This document shows, piece after piece, positions 26,241-35,386 of a stretch of DNA of 64,000 nucleotides. Both the position numbers and the translations under genes were made by a program. The number at the start of each line of letters is the position of its first letter. Position 1 is the stretch's first letter. Below the pieces are notes generated by a model. The model worked only from the letters and a program-made list of their open reading frames with translations. It did no database searches and was not told the origin of the DNA. Source of the DNA: Leisingera methylohalidivorans DSM 14336 (GTDB taxonomy: Bacteria > Pseudomonadota > Alphaproteobacteria > Rhodobacterales > Rhodobacteraceae); contig NC_023135.1 of assembly GCF_000511355.1 (NCBI RefSeq), positions 2,878,371-2,942,370 of the forward strand. The letters are read 5' to 3'.

Positions 26241-29063
26241 ATGACCCATCAGCAGCCAATCCTGAACACGTCGCCCAAGGTCTCGGACGAGATCCGGCAG
26301 ACCACCTGTTACATGTGCGCCTGCCGCTGCGGCATCAATGTGCATATGAAAGACGGCAAGGTTGCCTATATCGAGGGCAACCGCGACCACCCGGTGAACA
26401 AGGGCGTGCTCTGCGCCAAAGGGTCGGCCGGCATCATGCAGGTCAACGCGCCATCGCGGCTGAAGGCACCAATGATCCGCACTGGCCCGCGCGGCTCGGG
26501 TCAGTACAAAGAAATCTCCTGGGACGAGGCGCTGGCGATTGCAGTGGGCTGGCTGGAACCGGTCCGCCACGAATCCCCCGAACAGCTGGCGTTTTTCACC
26601 GGCCGCGACCAGTCGCAAAGCTTCACCAGCTTCTGGGCGCAAAGCTTCGGCACCCCGAACTATGCCGCGCACGGCGGGTTTTGCTCGGTCAACATGGCGA
26701 CGGCGGGCATCTACACTATGGGCGGCGCATTTTGGGAATTCGGCCAGCCCGACTGGGACCACACCAAGCTGTTCATGCTGTTCGGCGTGGCCGAAGACCA
26801 TGATTCCAACCCGATCAAGATGGGTCTGGGCAAGATCAAGAAGCGCGGCGCCCGGGTGATCGGCGTGAACCCGATCCGGTCCGGCTATAATGCGATTGCG
26901 GATGACTGGGTCGGCATCACACCGGGCACCGACGGGCTATTCATTCTGTCGATGATCCATGTACTGATGAAGGCCGGCAAGATCGACCTCGACTACCTTA
27001 GCCGCTACACTAACGCGCCAGTGCTGGTGAACGCCTCCGAAGGACCGGACAACGGCCTGTTCCTGCGCGATGAGGACGGCAAGATGCTGGTCATCGACCG
27101 CACCACCGGCAAGCTGACCCCGTTCGACCAGCCCGGTGTGCGGCCCGACCTTTCGGCGGTCTATGAGAAGGACGGCGTCACCCACCGCCCGGTATTCCAC
27201 CAGATGGCGGAGCGCTATCTGGCCGATGAATACGCGCCCGAGGCCATCGCAGACAAATGCGGTATCCCGGCCAAGCGCATCCGCGCCATTGCGGGTGAGC
27301 TGGCCCGCGTCGCCTTTGACGAGGCGTTTGAGCTGGACGTCGAATGGACCGACTTCCGCGGTGAACGGCACACCAAAATGACCGGCCGCCCGGTCTCGAT
27401 GCACTCGATGCGCGGTGTGTCAGCGCATGCCAACGGCTTCCAGACCTGCCGCGCGCTGCATGTGCTGCAAATCATCCTTGGCACGGTCGAGGTCCCCGGC
27501 GGCTTCCGCTTCAAGCCGCCCTACCCCAAACCTGTTGAGGCGCACCCGACCCCGCACTGCAAGGCCACGCCCGACACCCCGCTTGACGGCCCGCACTTGG
27601 GCTTTGTGCGCGGTCCTGAGCATCTGGCGCTGAAGGAAGACGGCAGCCCCGCCCGGATCGACAAGGCGTTCACCTGGGAAAACCCGATGTCGGCGCATGG
27701 CCTCATGCATATGGTGATCTCCAACGCGCATGCGGGCGACCCTTACAAGATCGACACGCTGTTCATGTATATGGCCAACATGTCGTGGAACTCTTCCATG
27801 AACACCAAAGGTGTGATGGAGATGCTGACCGACAAGGATGAGAACGGCAATTACAAGATCCCGCATATCATCTATTCAGACGCCTATTCGTCGGAGATGG
27901 TGGCCTTTGCCGACCTGATCCTGCCGGACACCACCTATCTGGAGCGCCACGACTGCATCTCGCTGCTGGACCGTCCGATCTGCGAGGCGGATGCCGCGGC
28001 GGATGCCATCCGCTGGCCGGTGATTGAGCCGGACCGCGACGTGCGCGGCTTCCAAACGGTACTGATCCAGCTCGCCAACCGGATGAAGCTGCCGAACTTC
28101 ACCAACGAGGACCGAACCGCCAAGTGGAAGGATTATGCCGACTACATCGTCAACCACGAGCGCAAGCCGGGCATCGGCCCGCTGTCCGGTTTCCGCGGTG
28201 AAGACGGCAGCAAAACCGGCCGGGGCGAAGTGAACCCCGAGCAGCTGAATCAGTACATCGAAAACGGCGGTTTCCATGTGGCCCACATCCCCGAGGAGGC
28301 AGGGTACTACAAACCCTGGAACACCGCCTATCAGGACTGGGCGGTGGGCATGGGGATCTATGACAGCCCGCAGCCCTATCTGTTCCAGCTATATGTCGAG
28401 CCGATGCGCAAGTTCCAGCTGGCCGCCGAAGGCCATGGCGACCGTCAGCCGCCGGAGCATCTGCGCCAGCGGGTAAAAGACGTGATGGACCCGCTGCCGA
28501 TCTGGTACGAGACCGACCAGCAGGGCAACGAGGGCTTCACCGTCAACGCGCTGACCCAGCGCCCGATGGCAATGTACCACTCCTGGGGCACCCAGAACGC
28601 CTGGCTGCGCCAGCTGCACGGCCGCAATCCGCTGTATGTTCCGACCAAGCTGATGCAAGAGAACGGGCTGCAGGACGGCGACTGGGCCAAGGTCTCCTCG
28701 CCGCATGGTGAAATCACTGTGCCGGTGATGGAAATGGCAGCGCTCAATGAAAACACCGTCTGGACCTGGAACGCGATCGGCAAGCGCAAGGGCGCCTGGG
28801 CGCTGGAAGAGGACGCGCCGGAAGCCACCAAAGGCTTCCTGCTCAATCATCTGATCCACGAGCTCTTGCCGCCCAAGGGAGACGGCATGCGGTGGGCCAA
28901 CTCGGATCCGATCACCGGCCAGGCGGCCTGGTTCGACCTGAAAGTCAAAATCGAAAAGGCTGCCGACCCGGCAGACCTGCAGGAAAGCCAGCCGGCCTTC
29001 CCTGCTCAGGAGTCGCCCGTTGGCACCGGCCCGAAAGAACTGAAGTGGAAAGTAGGCAAATGA
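26241..29063 (+). CDS. soeA: Sulfite dehydrogenase (quinone) molybdopterin subunit SoeA
   Basis: A 940-residue molybdopterin oxidoreductase of the DMSO-reductase family. An N-terminal [4Fe-4S] motif CYMCACRCGINVHMKDGKVAYIEG is followed by the GVLCAKGSAG region and the C-terminal molydopterin-dinucleotide-binding domain (QNAWLRQLHGRNPLYV). There is no twin-arginine leader, which fits the cytoplasmic SoeABC rather than periplasmic SorAB. Followed by FeS and membrane subunits soeB and soeC. The neighbouring Xsc supplies sulfite. A single CTGGCCCTAA-like half-site (AAGGCCCTAA, minus strand, 26191-26200) lies upstream of the start. Confidence 0.9.
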   Translation: MTHQQPILNTSPKVSDEIRQTTCYMCACRCGINVHMKDGKVAYIEGNRDHPVNKGVLCAKGSAGIMQVNAPSRLKAPMIRTGPRGSGQYKEISWDEALAIAVGWLEPVRHESPEQLAFFTGRDQSQSFTSFWAQSFGTPNYAAHGGFCSVNMATAGIYTMGGAFWEFGQPDWDHTKLFMLFGVAEDHDSNPIKMGLGKIKKRGARVIGVNPIRSGYNAIADDWVGITPGTDGLFILSMIHVLMKAGKIDLDYLSRYTNAPVLVNASEGPDNGLFLRDEDGKMLVIDRTTGKLTPFDQPGVRPDLSAVYEKDGVTHRPVFHQMAERYLADEYAPEAIADKCGIPAKRIRAIAGELARVAFDEAFELDVEWTDFRGERHTKMTGRPVSMHSMRGVSAHANGFQTCRALHVLQIILGTVEVPGGFRFKPPYPKPVEAHPTPHCKATPDTPLDGPHLGFVRGPEHLALKEDGSPARIDKAFTWENPMSAHGLMHMVISNAHAGDPYKIDTLFMYMANMSWNSSMNTKGVMEMLTDKDENGNYKIPHIIYSDAYSSEMVAFADLILPDTTYLERHDCISLLDRPICEADAAADAIRWPVIEPDRDVRGFQTVLIQLANRMKLPNFTNEDRTAKWKDYADYIVNHERKPGIGPLSGFRGEDGSKTGRGEVNPEQLNQYIENGGFHVAHIPEEAGYYKPWNTAYQDWAVGMGIYDSPQPYLFQLYVEPMRKFQLAAEGHGDRQPPEHLRQRVKDVMDPLPIWYETDQQGNEGFTVNALTQRPMAMYHSWGTQNAWLRQLHGRNPLYVPTKLMQENGLQDGDWAKVSSPHGEITVPVMEMAALNENTVWTWNAIGKRKGAWALEEDAPEATKGFLLNHLIHELLPPKGDGMRWANSDPITGQAAWFDLKVKIEKAADPADLQESQPAFPAQESPVGTGPKELKWKVGK

Positions 29064-29068
29064 CGGGC

Positions 29069-29115
29069 GCAATTTTCTTCGAAGAAAATTGCCGGGAAAA
29101 TTCGAATTTTCTCGG
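29069..29115 (+). repeat. Two tandem palindromes between soeA and soeB
   Basis: The first palindrome at 29069-29092 is perfect over 24 bp (left arm GCAATTTTCTTC). The second at 29092-29115 has a perfect 16-bp core GAAAATTCGAATTTTC, extended to 24 bp by outer CCG/CGG pairs with one G-T wobble. They fill nearly all of the 79-nt gap between the two cistrons. A/T-rich arms without T-runs suggest a processing or stability element rather than a terminator. Confidence 0.75.
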
Positions 29116-29142
29116 CTCCGCAAACCGCACACGGAGTACGCA

Positions 29143-29949
29143 ATGACTGAGCTTCCCGCCAAGACCGACCGCAAGATGGGCCTGGTCATCGACCTGGACA
29201 CCTGCGTCGGCTGCCATGCCTGTGTGATTTCCTGCAAAGGCTGGAACACCGAAAACTATGGTGCCCCCTTGTCGGACCAAGACCCTTATGGCAGCGACCC
29301 TTCGGGCACCTTCCTGAACCGGGTGCATTCCTATGAGGTGAAGCCAACACCCTGCAGCAGCCAGCCGGACCCGGCGGCGCAGCTGATCCATTTCCCCAAG
29401 TCCTGCCTGCACTGCGAGGACGCGCCTTGCGTCACCGTCTGCCCGACCGGCGCCAGCTACAAGCGGGTCGAGGACGGCATCGTGCTGGTGAACGAGGATC
29501 ACTGCATCGGCTGCGGCTTGTGTGCCTGGTCCTGCCCTTACGGCGCCCGCGAGCTGGACCTGGCAGCAGGCGTGATGAAGAAATGCACGCTCTGTGTGGA
29601 CCGGATATACAACGAGAACCTGCCGGAGGTGGACCGCGTCCCGTCCTGCGTGCGGACCTGCCCGGCAGGCGCGCGCCATTTCGGTGATCTGGGCGATCCG
29701 GACAGCGATGTCTCCAAGCTGGTAGCGGAGCGCGGCGGCATCGACCTGATGCCGGAGATGGGCACCAAGCCGGTGAACAAATACCTGCCGCCCCGGCCCA
29801 AAGACACGATTGAAGACGAGATCGACATCCTCGCCCCGTTGCTGGCTCCGATCGCTGAAGAGCCCCAGGGTTTCCTAGGCTGGCTGGACAAGGCGCTCGA
29901 CAAAATTCCGGGGCAATCCTCGGGCACTTCTTCAGGAGGCGCGAACTGA
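29143..29949 (+). CDS. soeB: Sulfite dehydrogenase iron-sulfur subunit SoeB
   Basis: A 268-residue DmsB/NrfC-type protein with four ferredoxin-like [4Fe-4S] motifs: CVGCHACVISC near the N-terminus, CLHCEDAPCVTVCP, CIGCGLCAWSCP and CTLCVDRIYN...CVRTCPAGA. It carries electrons from SoeA to the SoeC quinone site. Start ATG at 29143 (MTELPAKTDRK); the frame runs 54 nt further upstream through the tandem palindromes and that extension is rejected. The stop overlaps the soeC ATG by one base. Confidence 0.92.
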   Translation: MTELPAKTDRKMGLVIDLDTCVGCHACVISCKGWNTENYGAPLSDQDPYGSDPSGTFLNRVHSYEVKPTPCSSQPDPAAQLIHFPKSCLHCEDAPCVTVCPTGASYKRVEDGIVLVNEDHCIGCGLCAWSCPYGARELDLAAGVMKKCTLCVDRIYNENLPEVDRVPSCVRTCPAGARHFGDLGDPDSDVSKLVAERGGIDLMPEMGTKPVNKYLPPRPKDTIEDEIDILAPLLAPIAEEPQGFLGWLDKALDKIPGQSSGTSSGGAN

Positions 29950-30836
29950 TGCATCCCGCACCATCCGTCATCATCTTCACCACCCTGTCGGGTCTTGGCT
30001 TTGGCCTGCTGACATTCCTCGGCCTCGGCCAGCCCGCGGTGACCGGCACCGTGGCCTTTGTCTTCTACACCATTGCCTTTGGCCTGGCCTGCGGCGGACT
30101 GCTGGCCTCGACCTTTCACCTCGGCCGCCCGGAACGCGCCTGGCGCGCTTTCACCCAGTGGAAGACCAGCTGGCTTAGCCGCGAGGGCATCTGCGCCGTT
30201 GGTGCCCTGCTTGTGATGGGTCTATATGCGCTTGGCGCCGTGTTCATGGACAGCCACTGGACGCTGCTGGGCTGGGTCGGCACCGCTCTCAGCCTTGCCA
30301 CCGTCTTCACCACTTCGATGATCTACACCCAGCTTAAAACCATCCCGCGCTGGAATATGGAGCTGACCCCGGTAATGTTCCTGTCTTTCAGCCTGGCAGG
30401 CGGCGCGCTGCTGGCCGGGGCCGAGGCCGTGGCACCCTGGCTGCTGGCCATCGCAGGTGCTGTGCAGCTGGCCTATTGGGCCAAGGGCGACCGCGCACTG
30501 GAGGCCTCCGGCACCGACATCGGCACCGCCACCGGCCTGGGTGAGCGCGGCGCGGTACGTGCCTTTGAACCACCGCACACCGGGTCGAACTACCTGTTGC
30601 GAGAATTTGTGCATGTGGTGGGCCGCAAACACGCCCAGAAGCTGCGGATGATTGCGTTTGCGCTGGGTTTTGCCCTGCCGCTGCTGCTGATCCTGACCCC
30701 GGTTCAGGGCGTTGTGATCAAACATCTTTTTGCAGCCCTTGCCGTTATTTCGCACATCGCAGGCATCGCCGCATCGCGCTGGCTGTTCTTTGCACAGGCC
30801 GAACATGTGGTCGGCCTCTACTACGGCAAACGCTGA
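29949..30836 (+). CDS. soeC: Sulfite dehydrogenase membrane anchor SoeC (DmsC family)
   Basis: A 295-residue polytopic protein with about eight hydrophobic helices of the DMSO-reductase anchor (DmsC) family, expected to pass electrons to the quinone pool. Start ATG at 29949, overlapping the soeB stop (TGATG). Its context after soeA and soeB defines the complex. An intrinsic terminator follows within 9 nt. Confidence 0.9.
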   Translation: MHPAPSVIIFTTLSGLGFGLLTFLGLGQPAVTGTVAFVFYTIAFGLACGGLLASTFHLGRPERAWRAFTQWKTSWLSREGICAVGALLVMGLYALGAVFMDSHWTLLGWVGTALSLATVFTTSMIYTQLKTIPRWNMELTPVMFLSFSLAGGALLAGAEAVAPWLLAIAGAVQLAYWAKGDRALEASGTDIGTATGLGERGAVRAFEPPHTGSNYLLREFVHVVGRKHAQKLRMIAFALGFALPLLLILTPVQGVVIKHLFAALAVISHIAGIAASRWLFFAQAEHVVGLYYGKR

Positions 30837-30844
30837 CAAGTTCC

Positions 30845-30878
30845 GGGGCGCCCATTGCGGCGCCCCGATTTATTTTAT
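30845..30878 (+). terminator. Intrinsic terminator after soeC
   Basis: GGGGCGCC and GGCGCCCC form an 8-bp stem with a 6-nt loop, followed by GATTTATTTTAT. It closes the sulfonate cluster. Confidence 0.85.
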
Positions 30879-30895
30879 GTATTTTTCCGGCGGCA

Positions 30896-30922
30896 TGTCA
30901 CAAACGCCCCTGCTGCCTCGTC
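30896..30922 (+). promoter_or_regulatory. ECF41-type promoter (TGTCACA-N16-CGTC)
   Basis: TGTCACA at 30896-30902, a 16-nt spacer, then CGTC at 30919-30922, 35 nt before the AhpD-like gene. TGTCACA and CGTC with this spacing are the described ECF41 promoter elements, and the ECF41 gene is the next-but-one cistron, so this is a probable autoregulated promoter. Confidence 0.82.
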
Positions 30923-30956
30923 CTGTTCCTGAAGCCATCTGAAAAGGAACAGAAAG

Positions 30957-31418
30957 ATGACCCAGCGCCTCGACTACTTCGCCACTGCCCCGGACTTGTT
31001 TCAGCCGATGCTGGCGCTTGAAGCCACGCTCAAAGACAGCGGGCTGGAACACAGCCTGATTGAATTGGTGAAGCTTCGGGCCTCGCAGATCAACGGCTGC
31101 GCGTACTGTATTCACATGCACTCGCATGATATGCGCGCGAACGGTGAGAGCGAAGACCGGATGCATCTTCTGAATGCCTGGCGGGAGTCCTCGCTCTATT
31201 CCGCACGGGAACAGGCCGCGCTGGCCTGGACTGAGGCTCTCACCAAAATCGAGGCCACCGCCGCGCCGGACGCGGATTTTGACCGGATCGCACAGCAGTT
31301 TTCCCCGCGGGAACAGGCGGCCCTGACATTGGTGATCTCGACCATCAACGCCTGGAACCGGATTGCAATCGGCTTCCGCACCCCGCATCCTGCCCCGCAG
31401 GAGGCAAGTGCCGCGTGA
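30957..31418 (+). CDS. Carboxymuconolactone decarboxylase-family (AhpD-like) protein
   Basis: A 153-residue all-helical AhpD-fold protein with the CxxC-containing CAYCIHMHSHD motif (about residues 48-58) that gives such proteins peroxidase or thiol activity. Encoded immediately upstream of, and overlapping by GTGA with, an ECF41 sigma factor, the classic pairing for this sigma group, whose usual target is such a COE (carboxymuconolactone decarboxylase, oxidoreductase or epimerase) gene. RBS AAAGGAAC. Substrate unknown. Confidence 0.9.
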   Translation: MTQRLDYFATAPDLFQPMLALEATLKDSGLEHSLIELVKLRASQINGCAYCIHMHSHDMRANGESEDRMHLLNAWRESSLYSAREQAALAWTEALTKIEATAAPDADFDRIAQQFSPREQAALTLVISTINAWNRIAIGFRTPHPAPQEASAA

Positions 31419-32296
31419 TTGCAAACCCCAGATCAGACGACGCCGATGCGTTTCTGAAGGCGCGGCCGCGACTGTTCGCGGCCGCCTACCGGATGCTGGG
31501 CAGTGTGAGCGACGCCGAGGACATCCTGCAGGACGCCTACCTGCGCTGGCAGGCAGCCCCGCCTGCGCAAGTGCAGGATCCGACCGGCTATCTGATTCGG
31601 GTCACCACCCGTCTGTGCCTGGACCAGCTGAAATCGGCCCGCGCCCGGCGCGAAACCTACCCCGGCGAATGGCTGCCCGAACCGGTTCTGACAGAAGACG
31701 CGACCGAGCTTTTAGATCACGATGTCACCGTTGCCCTGCTGCTGGCACTGGAACGTTTGTCGCCGCTGGAACGTGCTGCCTTCCTGCTGCACGATATCTT
31801 TGAGGGCGCCTATGAAGACATCGCCGCCGCCCTGAACCGCTCCCCCGAGGCCTGCCGTCAATTGGCCGCACGGGCGCGGCGCAAGGTGCAGCAGCTGCCC
31901 CCAAAGGAACCGGAACGACCGGAACAGGGCCAGGAAATGGCCAAGGCCTTCTTCCGCGCCTCCCGCACCGGGGACATGGCCTCCTTAACCCGGATGCTGA
32001 CGCAGGACGTCCGGCTGATCTCTGATGGCGGCGGCAAGGCCATGGCCGCGCTCAACCCGATCTACGGTCGGGAGAAGGTGCAGCGCCTTATTGAAGGCAT
32101 TGCTCGCAAGTTCGATCAGGCCGCTCCTGACCGCTGGCGGTTTTGCCAATTGAACGGCCTGCCTGCCATCCTGCATCGGGCAAAGGACGGTATCCTGCAA
32201 GCCACGTCCCTGGAAATCCAGGCGGGCCGGATTGCTCGCATTTACGTGACCCGCAATCCCGACAAGACACGGCATCTGGCGGGCGCACTGGATTGA
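31415..32296 (+). CDS. ECF41-group RNA polymerase sigma factor (SigJ-like)
   Basis: A 293-residue ECF sigma factor with a C-terminal SnoaL-like extension. Region 2 (FAAAYRMLGSVSDAEDILQDAYLRW), the linker WLPEP motif, region 4 (LSPLERAAFLLHDIFEGAYEDIAAAL) and the C-terminal DGGGK motif (about residue 205) define group ECF41, in which the extension controls sigma activity instead of a separate anti-sigma factor. GTG start at 31415 overlaps the upstream AhpD-like stop. The TGTCACA-N16-CGTC promoter upstream of that gene indicates autoregulation. Confidence 0.92.
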   Translation: MIANPRSDDADAFLKARPRLFAAAYRMLGSVSDAEDILQDAYLRWQAAPPAQVQDPTGYLIRVTTRLCLDQLKSARARRETYPGEWLPEPVLTEDATELLDHDVTVALLLALERLSPLERAAFLLHDIFEGAYEDIAAALNRSPEACRQLAARARRKVQQLPPKEPERPEQGQEMAKAFFRASRTGDMASLTRMLTQDVRLISDGGGKAMAALNPIYGREKVQRLIEGIARKFDQAAPDRWRFCQLNGLPAILHRAKDGILQATSLEIQAGRIARIYVTRNPDKTRHLAGALD

Positions 32297-32362
32297 AACG
32301 GGCCGGGAGGGGCGCTGCGGGGCAATTCATCCGGGTGTAATGAACACCAGAAAGAAGCAAAC

Positions 32363-32390
32363 AGGGCGGCGCTCCATCGGAGGCCGCCCT
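32363..32390. terminator. Bidirectional hairpin terminator between sigma factor gene and dapA
   Basis: AGGGCGGC and GCCGCCCT form a stem around a 12-nt loop. On the minus strand it is followed by a T-rich stretch (TGTTTGCTTCTTT) and so terminates dapA; on the plus strand TTGATTTTG follows, giving weaker termination of the sigma-factor operon. Confidence 0.75.
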
Positions 32391-32415
32391 TGATTTTGCA
32401 ACAGTGTTTCGAGGT

Positions 32416-33294
32416 TTACAGCAGGCCGGCGTGCCCCATGGCGGCGTCGATGGCAGCCTTGGTGCTGTCTTCCAGCGTCGTCAGCGGCGAGCGGACCTCT
32501 TCGCTGCACATGCCGAGTTTCGACAGGCCGTATTTGGCACCGGCCAGGCCCGGCTCGATGAAGATTGCCTCGTGCAGCGGCATCAGTTTGTCCTGATAGG
32601 CGAGCGCCGAAGCATAGTCGCCTGCGAGGGTTGCGGCCTGGAATTCGGCGCAGAGCTTGGGCGCCACATTGGCTGTTACCGAGATGCAGCCGACGCCGCC
32701 ATGGGCGTTGAAACCCAGCGCGGTGGCGTCTTCACCGGACAGCTGCACGAAGTCCGCACCGCAGGAGGCACGCTGCTGGCTGACACGGGCCAGATCGCCG
32801 GTGGCATCCTTGACACCGACAATGCGCGGCAGCTTGGCCAGTTCGCCCATGGTGGCCGGGGTCATGTCGACAACCGAGCGGCCCGGGATGTTGTAGATGA
32901 TGATCGGCAGATCAGCGCAGTCATGGGCTGCGATAAAATGCTGCAGCATCCCGCGCTGGGTCGGCTTGTTGTAATAGGGGGTCACAACCAGCGCCGCATC
33001 GGCACCGACCTTCTTGGCAAACTCGACGAAACGAATCATCTCGACGGTGTTGTTGGAGCCCGCACCGGCAATCACCGGTACCCGGCCGGCTGCCGCCTTG
33101 ACCGTTTCCGCGATGACCAGCTCGTGTTCCTCATGGCTGAGCGTCGGGCTTTCACCGGTGGTGCCGACCGGCACCAGGCCGGTGGAACCTTCGGCAATCT
33201 GCCATTCCACCAAGCGTTTGAGCGCATCCAGATCCAGCTCGCCGTTCGAAAACGGGGTGACGAGTGCTGGCATAGAGCCTTTGAACATGGGCAC
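32416..33294 (-). CDS. dapA: 4-Hydroxy-tetrahydrodipicolinate synthase
   Basis: A 292-residue TIM-barrel lyase condensing pyruvate and aspartate semialdehyde, the first step of the lysine/diaminopimelate branch. [37 protein letters not shown] and the Schiff-base Lys in [10 protein letters not shown] (about residue 162) are present. Divergent from the lytic transglycosylase gene. Confidence 0.96.
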   Translation of the reverse strand: MPMFKGSMPALVTPFSNGELDLDALKRLVEWQIAEGSTGLVPVGTTGESPTLSHEEHELVIAETVKAAAGRVPVIAGAGSNNTVEMIRFVEFAKKVGADAALVVTPYYNKPTQRGMLQHFIAAHDCADLPIIIYNIPGRSVVDMTPATMGELAKLPRIVGVKDATGDLARVSQQRASCGADFVQLSGEDATALGFNAHGGVGCISVTANVAPKLCAEFQAATLAGDYASALAYQDKLMPLHEAIFIEPGLAGAKYGLSKLGMCSEEVRSPLTTLEDSTKAAIDAAMGHAGLL

Positions 33295-33418
33295 GCTCCC
33301 TTTGCTGCAGGTGCAGGCGGCAATCCGCCGCCGTCAAGATATAGAATGCCGGGGATTTAAGTTGCTACCGGCACGCCAATGAGTAACGTTCAAGCCTCTA
33401 TCCCCGGACTGCTGGAAA

Positions 33419-35386
33419 ATGCAAGAGATGACACGCATCCTGGCCCTTATTCTGCTTATCTCGGCGGCCCTGCACGGGTCGCCTGCCTTGGCGCGCGGCC
33501 TCGGGCCAGCCCTGGATCTGATGCGGGCAGAGAAATGGGACCTGGCCGCCCGCGAAGCCGGGCAGCGGCATAGCACCGCCCGCGATATTATCGAATGGCA
33601 CCGGCTGCGGGCCGGTCTGGGCTCTGCCCGCGACGTGATGGCGTTTCTGGAGCGGCGGGGGGATTGGCCCGGTCTCGCCTATCTGCGGCGCCAAAACGAG
33701 GATGCCATTGCCGCAACCGGCCGCGATACCATTCTGGCCTTTTACGCGGATGAACGCCCGCAGACCGCCGAAGGCGCGTTGAGCCTGGGCAAGGCGCTGA
33801 TTGCGGCCGGGCGGCGCGGTGATGGCGAGGCGGAGATCGTGCTCGCCTGGCGCACCAAGGCCATGGGCAGCACCATCCAGAGCGCGTTCCTGCGCGATTT
33901 CGCCAAACTGCTGAAACCGCATCACACCGCCCGGCTGGACCGGCTCTTGTGGGAGAATCATCTGGTCAGCTCCAAGCGGATGCTGGCGCTGGTACCCGAG
34001 GCAGAACGCAAGCTGGCGGAGGCGCGCATCGCCCTGCAAGAACGCGCGCCCGGAGTGGATGCCAAGATCGAAGCCGTGCCGGACCGGTTGAAAGGATCCG
34101 CCGGCCTTGCCTATGACCGGTTTGCCTGGCGCGACCGCAAGCGGCTGCAGGATAGTGCCATTCAGATGCTGATGGAGCGCAGCACCAGTGCCGAAAAACT
34201 GGGCGAGCCCGCCAAGTGGCTGCGCCGCCGCCGCGATTTGGCACGGCAGGTCATGCGGGACCAGGATTACGAGCGCGCCTATCAGCTGGCCGCCTATCAT
34301 TTCTCCTCGCCCGAAGACGGGTATGGCTATTCCGACTGCGAATGGCTGGCTGGCTATATCGCGCTGCAGAAGCTGCACGACCCGGAGCTGGCGGCGGTGC
34401 ATTTCCAGCGCTTCCTGGCCTCGGTCGAGACCCCGATTTCGATCGGCCGCGGCGGCTATTGGCTGGGCCGCGCCTATGCGGCGATGGGTCAGCCGGACAA
34501 GGCGCATGCGGCCTATGCCAGGGGCGCGGAATATCAAACCTCTTTCTATGGGCTGCTGGCGGCCGAACAACTGGGCCGGCCGTTTGATCCGGCGCTGGTG
34601 AAACCGGCTGAATTGCCGGACTGGCGCCAGGCCGCCTTCGCCAGATCCTCCGTCACCGAGGCCGGTCTGCTGTTGCTTAAGGCCGGTGATCTTGCACTGG
34701 CCGAGCGGTTCCTGACGCATCTGGTTGAATCTCTGCCGCCGGTGCAGGCGCGCCAGCTGGGTCAGATGGCGGTGGAGCTGAACCAACCGCATCTGGCAGT
34801 GATGATCTCCAAACGCGCCGCCCGCGGCGGGGTGGAGCTGGAAGGCGCCTATTACCCCTTGCACCCGGTGGCGCAACGGCAATTGCCGATGGCCGAGGAA
34901 ATGACCCTGGCTATCGCCCGGCGCGAAAGCGAATTCGACCCGGCGGTGATCAGCCATGCCGGCGCGCGCGGGCTGATGCAGGTGATGCCAGCCACAGCCG
35001 AACTGGTCGCCACCGAACTGGGCATTCTGGCCGGGCACAAGACCTCCCGACTGACCGCGGAATGGGACTATAACGCCAAGCTGGGAGCCAATTACCTGGC
35101 CGGGCTGGCCGGCAGGTTCCGCGGCAATGTGGTGATGATGGCGGCAGGCTATAATGCCGGACCGCACCGGCCCACGGCTTGGATGCAACGCTACGGCGAT
35201 CCGCGCGACGGCAGCCCGGATATCGTCGACTGGATCGAGCACATCCCGTTCAACGAGACCCGCAACTACGTGATGCGGGTCACCGAGAGCCTGCCGGTCT
35301 ACCGGGCGCGGCTGGGCAAGGCACCGCTGCCCGTCCCGTTCTCGCAGGAACTGCGCGGCTCAACCCTTCACGCGTTCGCGCCATAG
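33419..35386 (+). CDS. Soluble lytic murein transglycosylase (Slt type)
   Basis: A 655-residue periplasmic enzyme. An N-terminal signal peptide (LALILLISAALHGSPALA) precedes a long helical superhelix, and the C-terminal SLT domain has the catalytic Glu in ARRESEFDPAVISHAGARGLMQVMP (about residue 502). It cleaves peptidoglycan glycan strands with 1,6-anhydro product formation. The ATG at 33419 is taken; one at 33428 is possible and would leave the signal intact. Its last 27 nt overlap the convergent EamA gene. Confidence 0.92.
   Translation: MQEMTRILALILLISAALHGSPALARGLGPALDLMRAEKWDLAAREAGQRHSTARDIIEWHRLRAGLGSARDVMAFLERRGDWPGLAYLRRQNEDAIAATGRDTILAFYADERPQTAEGALSLGKALIAAGRRGDGEAEIVLAWRTKAMGSTIQSAFLRDFAKLLKPHHTARLDRLLWENHLVSSKRMLALVPEAERKLAEARIALQERAPGVDAKIEAVPDRLKGSAGLAYDRFAWRDRKRLQDSAIQMLMERSTSAEKLGEPAKWLRRRRDLARQVMRDQDYERAYQLAAYHFSSPEDGYGYSDCEWLAGYIALQKLHDPELAAVHFQRFLASVETPISIGRGGYWLGRAYAAMGQPDKAHAAYARGAEYQTSFYGLLAAEQLGRPFDPALVKPAELPDWRQAAFARSSVTEAGLLLLKAGDLALAERFLTHLVESLPPVQARQLGQMAVELNQPHLAVMISKRAARGGVELEGAYYPLHPVAQRQLPMAEEMTLAIARRESEFDPAVISHAGARGLMQVMPATAELVATELGILAGHKTSRLTAEWDYNAKLGANYLAGLAGRFRGNVVMMAAGYNAGPHRPTAWMQRYGDPRDGSPDIVDWIEHIPFNETRNYVMRVTESLPVYRARLGKAPLPVPFSQELRGSTLHAFAP

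Noticed and set aside
30891..30956. Housekeeping sigma-70 promoter for the AhpD-like gene
   Set aside because: The TGTCACA/CGTC elements with 16-nt spacing and the adjacent ECF41 sigma factor are a much better match.
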